Source: Symbiodinium natans (taxonomy: Eukaryota > Sar > Dinophyceae > Suessiales > Symbiodiniaceae). Taken from it: 64,000 bases of DNA. The DNA lies in assembly GCA_905221605.1 (NCBI GenBank), contig CAJNDS010000026.1, positions 186,001 to 250,000 of the forward strand, written 5' to 3'. Below the pieces are notes generated by a model. That model ran no database searches. It was not told the DNA's origin and saw only the letters and a list, made by a program, of their open reading frames with translations. Position numbers and translations under genes: made by a program. Positions 61,201 to 64,000 of the stretch are shown in pieces (within the stretch, counting starts at the first letter, position 1; each line of letters opens with the position of its first letter).

Positions 61201-62960
61201 TGCTAGGGGTGCTTTTTGGGGCAGCAGGGCCAAACATCAACAAGATTCAACAAGTAATTGCCTACTTTGAAGAGGTTCATTTTAAGTTGTCTGTGTAGGA
61301 TGAATTATCTTGGGGGTTCGTTCTCGGACTGCTCCATGCCGGCTCCAAGACCCAAGCAGCTGGCAACCTGCAAGACTGAACATGTACGCACACATCAAGA
61401 AGTGGACACAGTTCTACATCTGTAAAGCTTCGTGGCAGGCTGAGGCTGTAGGAGACCCTGGATCCTAGACCGCAGCTCTCCCTAAGGCCGGAGAGTGTAG
61501 TTGAGCGACCTTCCACCGCCAACCCTGACCTCCCCGCCTAAATTCTTCTGCATCCCTTAGAAGAGCCGATAAAAGGACCCTTACAGGTTTCCATACGGGA
61601 ACCTGGAGACAGCCTTGCAGGATTCACCAACGGAACCCTTGAAGGAATGTCGAAAGGAACCTTAGATCCCTGACTCCGGCGCGGCTCACCGAGGCCGTTT
61701 TTAATACTTGAAAGAAACTCTTAATGTAACCCTTCACTAGGTTTGGTTTGGGCTCCTAAAATGACGAGCCCAAGAAAACCTGCTAGGACCCGTTTCAAGC
61801 CTTTCAGACACCCTTTAACACCCGTCAGACTGTGGGTCATGGAAGGCTCCTGAAGCCGCAGGCTTGTAGAGAAGAATCCGCACAACAAGCTGGACAACAA
61901 GCCCTAAACTCCAAACTCAGACTTTCCGCCTGTCAAAGTACAACCCCCCCCCCCCACCCGACAAGAAACAAGACACACCCAAAGGCTGAACCCTAAACCT
62001 TAAACCAGGTAGTGCCGTTAGCAGGGTGGGGGGGGGGGCTGCTCGTTTGCTCCAGACGAGTTGTCTTTTCCTTCTAACCCTCCCTTTCTCGTCTTGACCA
62101 AGCCAGAACCCCCGCCAGGCCAGGACCCTTAACCCAAATACCCGAATGCCCTAAACCCTAAACCCTAATCCCTAAACCCAAACCCTAAACCCTAAACCCT
62201 AAACCTTAAACCCTAAACACTGAACCCTGAACCCTGAACCCTAAACCCAAAGCTCTAAACCCTTATCCCACATGCCCTAATGCCCTAACCCCATGCAAGC
62301 TCAGGTTCAAGCCTTGGGCAGCCGGTGTGAGAGGCGTACTCAGCAAGGGATCATTAAAAATCACAAGATGTACGGTAAAAAGCTCCTGAATTTTCTTGTT
62401 CGCCAAACGACTAAATTGCACCTTTCTTGACCATAGAGTTAGGATTGTTATTCAGGTGTCCACTCGCAAACAAAAAGAGTAAATCAATTGCTGTATGCGA
62501 TGCACTTTCGGTCCAAGCCACTGCGGCTGTTACTCAAGCTCGGCGCAGAACTGTTGACCACGGCATTTGGGCTCCAAGGACAAACGCCAGAAATTCACAG
62601 CGCCGCTTCGGCAGGCATCCACCCAGCATTTAGGAAGAACCCATGAAGCGTCCACCAGAAGCCCCTAACCTTAGCCCCAGTTGTTCTCGGATTTAAAGAC
62701 ATGGCTTCGCCTCCTAGGCTGAGTTGATGCCATGGAAGACAGCTGGAGGGCACGATGGCCCATGCGCCTGCGTGCCTTGTGGTCGGTCATTCGGCCGCCA
62801 CTTTTGAGACTGGGTTGCCGCTATATGGAAGTTGTACGTTTCTGCAAAGTATCATGTATACGGACATGTATATGCGTATTCCAAAATGTTTCGTTATCAT
62901 GGTACGTTAAATTCAGTTACCATACGATGGAGAGCTGTGGCAAATTTCAGTGCCCGCCCC
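61201..62960. other. No gene recognised
   Basis: 3' flank of the ubiquitin-like gene, then C-rich telomere-like sequence. Poly-C and poly-G runs at 61946-61956 and about 62026-62038. + frames at 62427-62633 and 62732-62900 have no domain. Confidence 0.35.
62149..62262. repeat. CCCTAAA array with variants
   Basis: About 15 units including CCCTGAA and CCTTAAA variants, C-rich on +. Confidence 0.9.
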
Positions 62961-62966
62961 TAACAG

Positions 62967-63106
62967 CAACACCCAAGGAGATACCGGGAAATTGCTCCGG
63001 CAGCAGGACTGCTTTATGCGATTTGGCAGCGGCGGCAGTGGCAAAGGCAGACGGAGATGGCGGCAGAGGCCGTCAGAGAAGGCCGCTTCATGGAGCAGTG
63101 TTGCTG
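62967..63106 (+). CDS. Possible exon, frame unresolved
   Basis: After CCTAACAG the frame can be read as QHPRRYREIAPAAGLLYAIW followed by a basic helix ending VREGRFMEQ, but an overlapping + frame is also open. Low confidence in frame, moderate in being coding. Confidence 0.3.
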
Positions 63107-63611
63107 GGGTTGATGTGGAATGAACAATTTTGGACCATTGTGGACCTAATCCCTATATACCCTAAACCCTAAACCCTAAATCCTGAGCCCTAAACCCCTG
63201 TACAACCAACCCATATAGAAATTTTCATGTTTTTTTGCGCCCCTAGGCTCGTTGCTGCTCGTGAACGTGGAAGGCCTCGCTAAAGGTGCGAACCTTTCTG
63301 GCACCGTGTCTATCCAGACGCTGTGCTTGGGCAGCCTGTGTTGCTGTTGCCGAGCTTGAAGGACGTTGCCAGCAGCAAGGTACTAGGAAATTTGCTTCAC
63401 AGCCTCTAAACAGAACCCAGGTGCACGCGGACGTTGAGATCGCTGATGTTCGATAATGAGAACCTGGGGACTGCCAAGAAGTTTTGTTCGATTGGTTTGA
63501 ACTTCGAGACAACGATCTGAGCTAACTTGCACCCCCAAAAGACCTTGAGCCTTATAGCCTTTGAGCCTTAGATGAAGAGATGTCATGTGTTCTAACAGTA
63601 TCCGAGGAGCC

Positions 63612-63655
63612 CTAAACCCTAAACCCTAAACCCTAAACCCAAAACCCTAAACCCT
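63612..63655. repeat. CCCTAAA units directly before an exon
   Basis: Six units, the last five bases before the exon being TTTTAG. Confidence 0.95.
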
Positions 63656-63660
63656 TTTAG

Positions 63661-63780
63661 GAAGATGGTGGAGTTGGTTAGCGACGCGGCTGAGCGAGCG
63701 ACGCACTCGTCGCCGCTGTTGGAGTTGGGTGGCGACGGCTGGCTGGTCATGGCCAACATTAACGCTCATCTGATGGAGGC
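63661..63780 (+). CDS. Exon between CCCTAAA and TTTAGGG arrays
   Basis: Acceptor CCCTTTTAG; the frame reads KMVELVSDAAERATHSSPLL then ELGGDGWLVMANINAHLMEA, and the donor is GAGGC|GTTTAGGGTTTAGGG. Forty codons of clearly protein-like sequence bounded on both sides by telomere-like arrays in opposite orientation. Ends in phase 2. The gene continues outside the window. Confidence 0.6.
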
Positions 63781-63812
63781 GTTTAGGGTTTAGGGTTTAG
63801 GGTTCAGGGTTT
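63781..63812. repeat. TTTAGGG units directly after an exon
   Basis: Four units beginning with the inferred donor GTTTAG at 63781. Confidence 0.95.
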
Positions 63813-64000
63813 AGGGCCTTTATAGAATCTTTAGGGCCTTTTTTAAGCTCAACCTTGACCGGCCAGGGTCTGCAGGGGAGGGTTTGAGGGACTTTTTGAG
63901 CATGTTGAAGGATTTCAGATTTGCAGTGTTGGCTTCGCCGCTGAAAACTGGGTCTTTTCCAAAGGAGATTCTATCATGCTAGACCCAGCATTGAGGGGAC

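Overview
The window looks like nuclear DNA of a eukaryote with plant-type telomere repeats, most probably a dinoflagellate; a chromerid-type alveolate is the main alternative. The basis is: (i) scattered arrays of TTTAGGG/CCCTAAA and variants in both orientations; (ii) low gene density with many short exons that join in frame across GT-AG introns (and one GC-AG intron); (iii) protein families common in dinoflagellates (NADPH oxidase, pectin-acetylesterase/Notum, ubiquitin-like-domain protein, copia remnant); (iv) very many microsatellites, minisatellites and ~100-bp inverted-repeat elements. No operon, bacterial, organellar, rRNA or CRISPR structure was seen. Most genes were recovered by reading exons by eye and matching splice phase, so exon lists are incomplete.

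Layout. 0-2 kb: + strand gene whose last intron (1676-1768) is built of degenerate telomere repeats. 2-7 kb: minus-strand genes, including two 2-exon models that join in frame (4016-4783, 188 aa; 5520-6891, 315 aa). 7.4-9.2 kb: + exon fragments. 9-16 kb: mostly non-coding, with one good exon (14079-14229) and a cluster of small inverted-repeat elements. 16.4-18.7 kb (-): uninterrupted NADPH oxidase, 782 aa. 20-22 kb: simple repeats. 22.05-25.18 kb: an island saturated, on one strand only, with the word CAAT; it holds an unbroken 407-aa minus ORF of unknown family and a decayed copia RNase H end. 26.6-28.5 kb: tandemly duplicated hydrolase-like gene fragments, one broken. 29-35 kb: microsatellites, a long GAA tract, a small signal-peptide ORF and a minus-strand terminal exon. 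35.5-40.2 kb (+): pectin-acetylesterase/Notum gene in at least seven exons, all three catalytic residues readable. 43.8-64 kb: nearly all recognised exons are on +: a complete three-exon acidic protein (45188-46356), an exon series at 47.1-49.2 kb, a gene with a PAM2 motif and Tyr/Gly/Gln-rich exons (49.77-52.84 kb), a 9-bp minisatellite ORF, an intron with terminal inverted repeats (54821-54997), a gene whose introns are filled with telomere repeats (55.1-56.4 kb), and a ubiquitin-like gene (60265-61200) with a truncated upstream duplicate that stops abruptly in 188 bp of CCCTAAA.

The main signal is the relation between telomere-like repeats and introns. Several introns begin with G-rich TTTAGGG units, some using the repeat itself as donor (exon|GTTTAG), and several end after CCCTAAA units. 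At least two appear to be made almost wholly of such repeats. With the TIR-bounded intron and the inverted-repeat families, this window looks like a place where mobile and telomeric sequence has been turned into introns.
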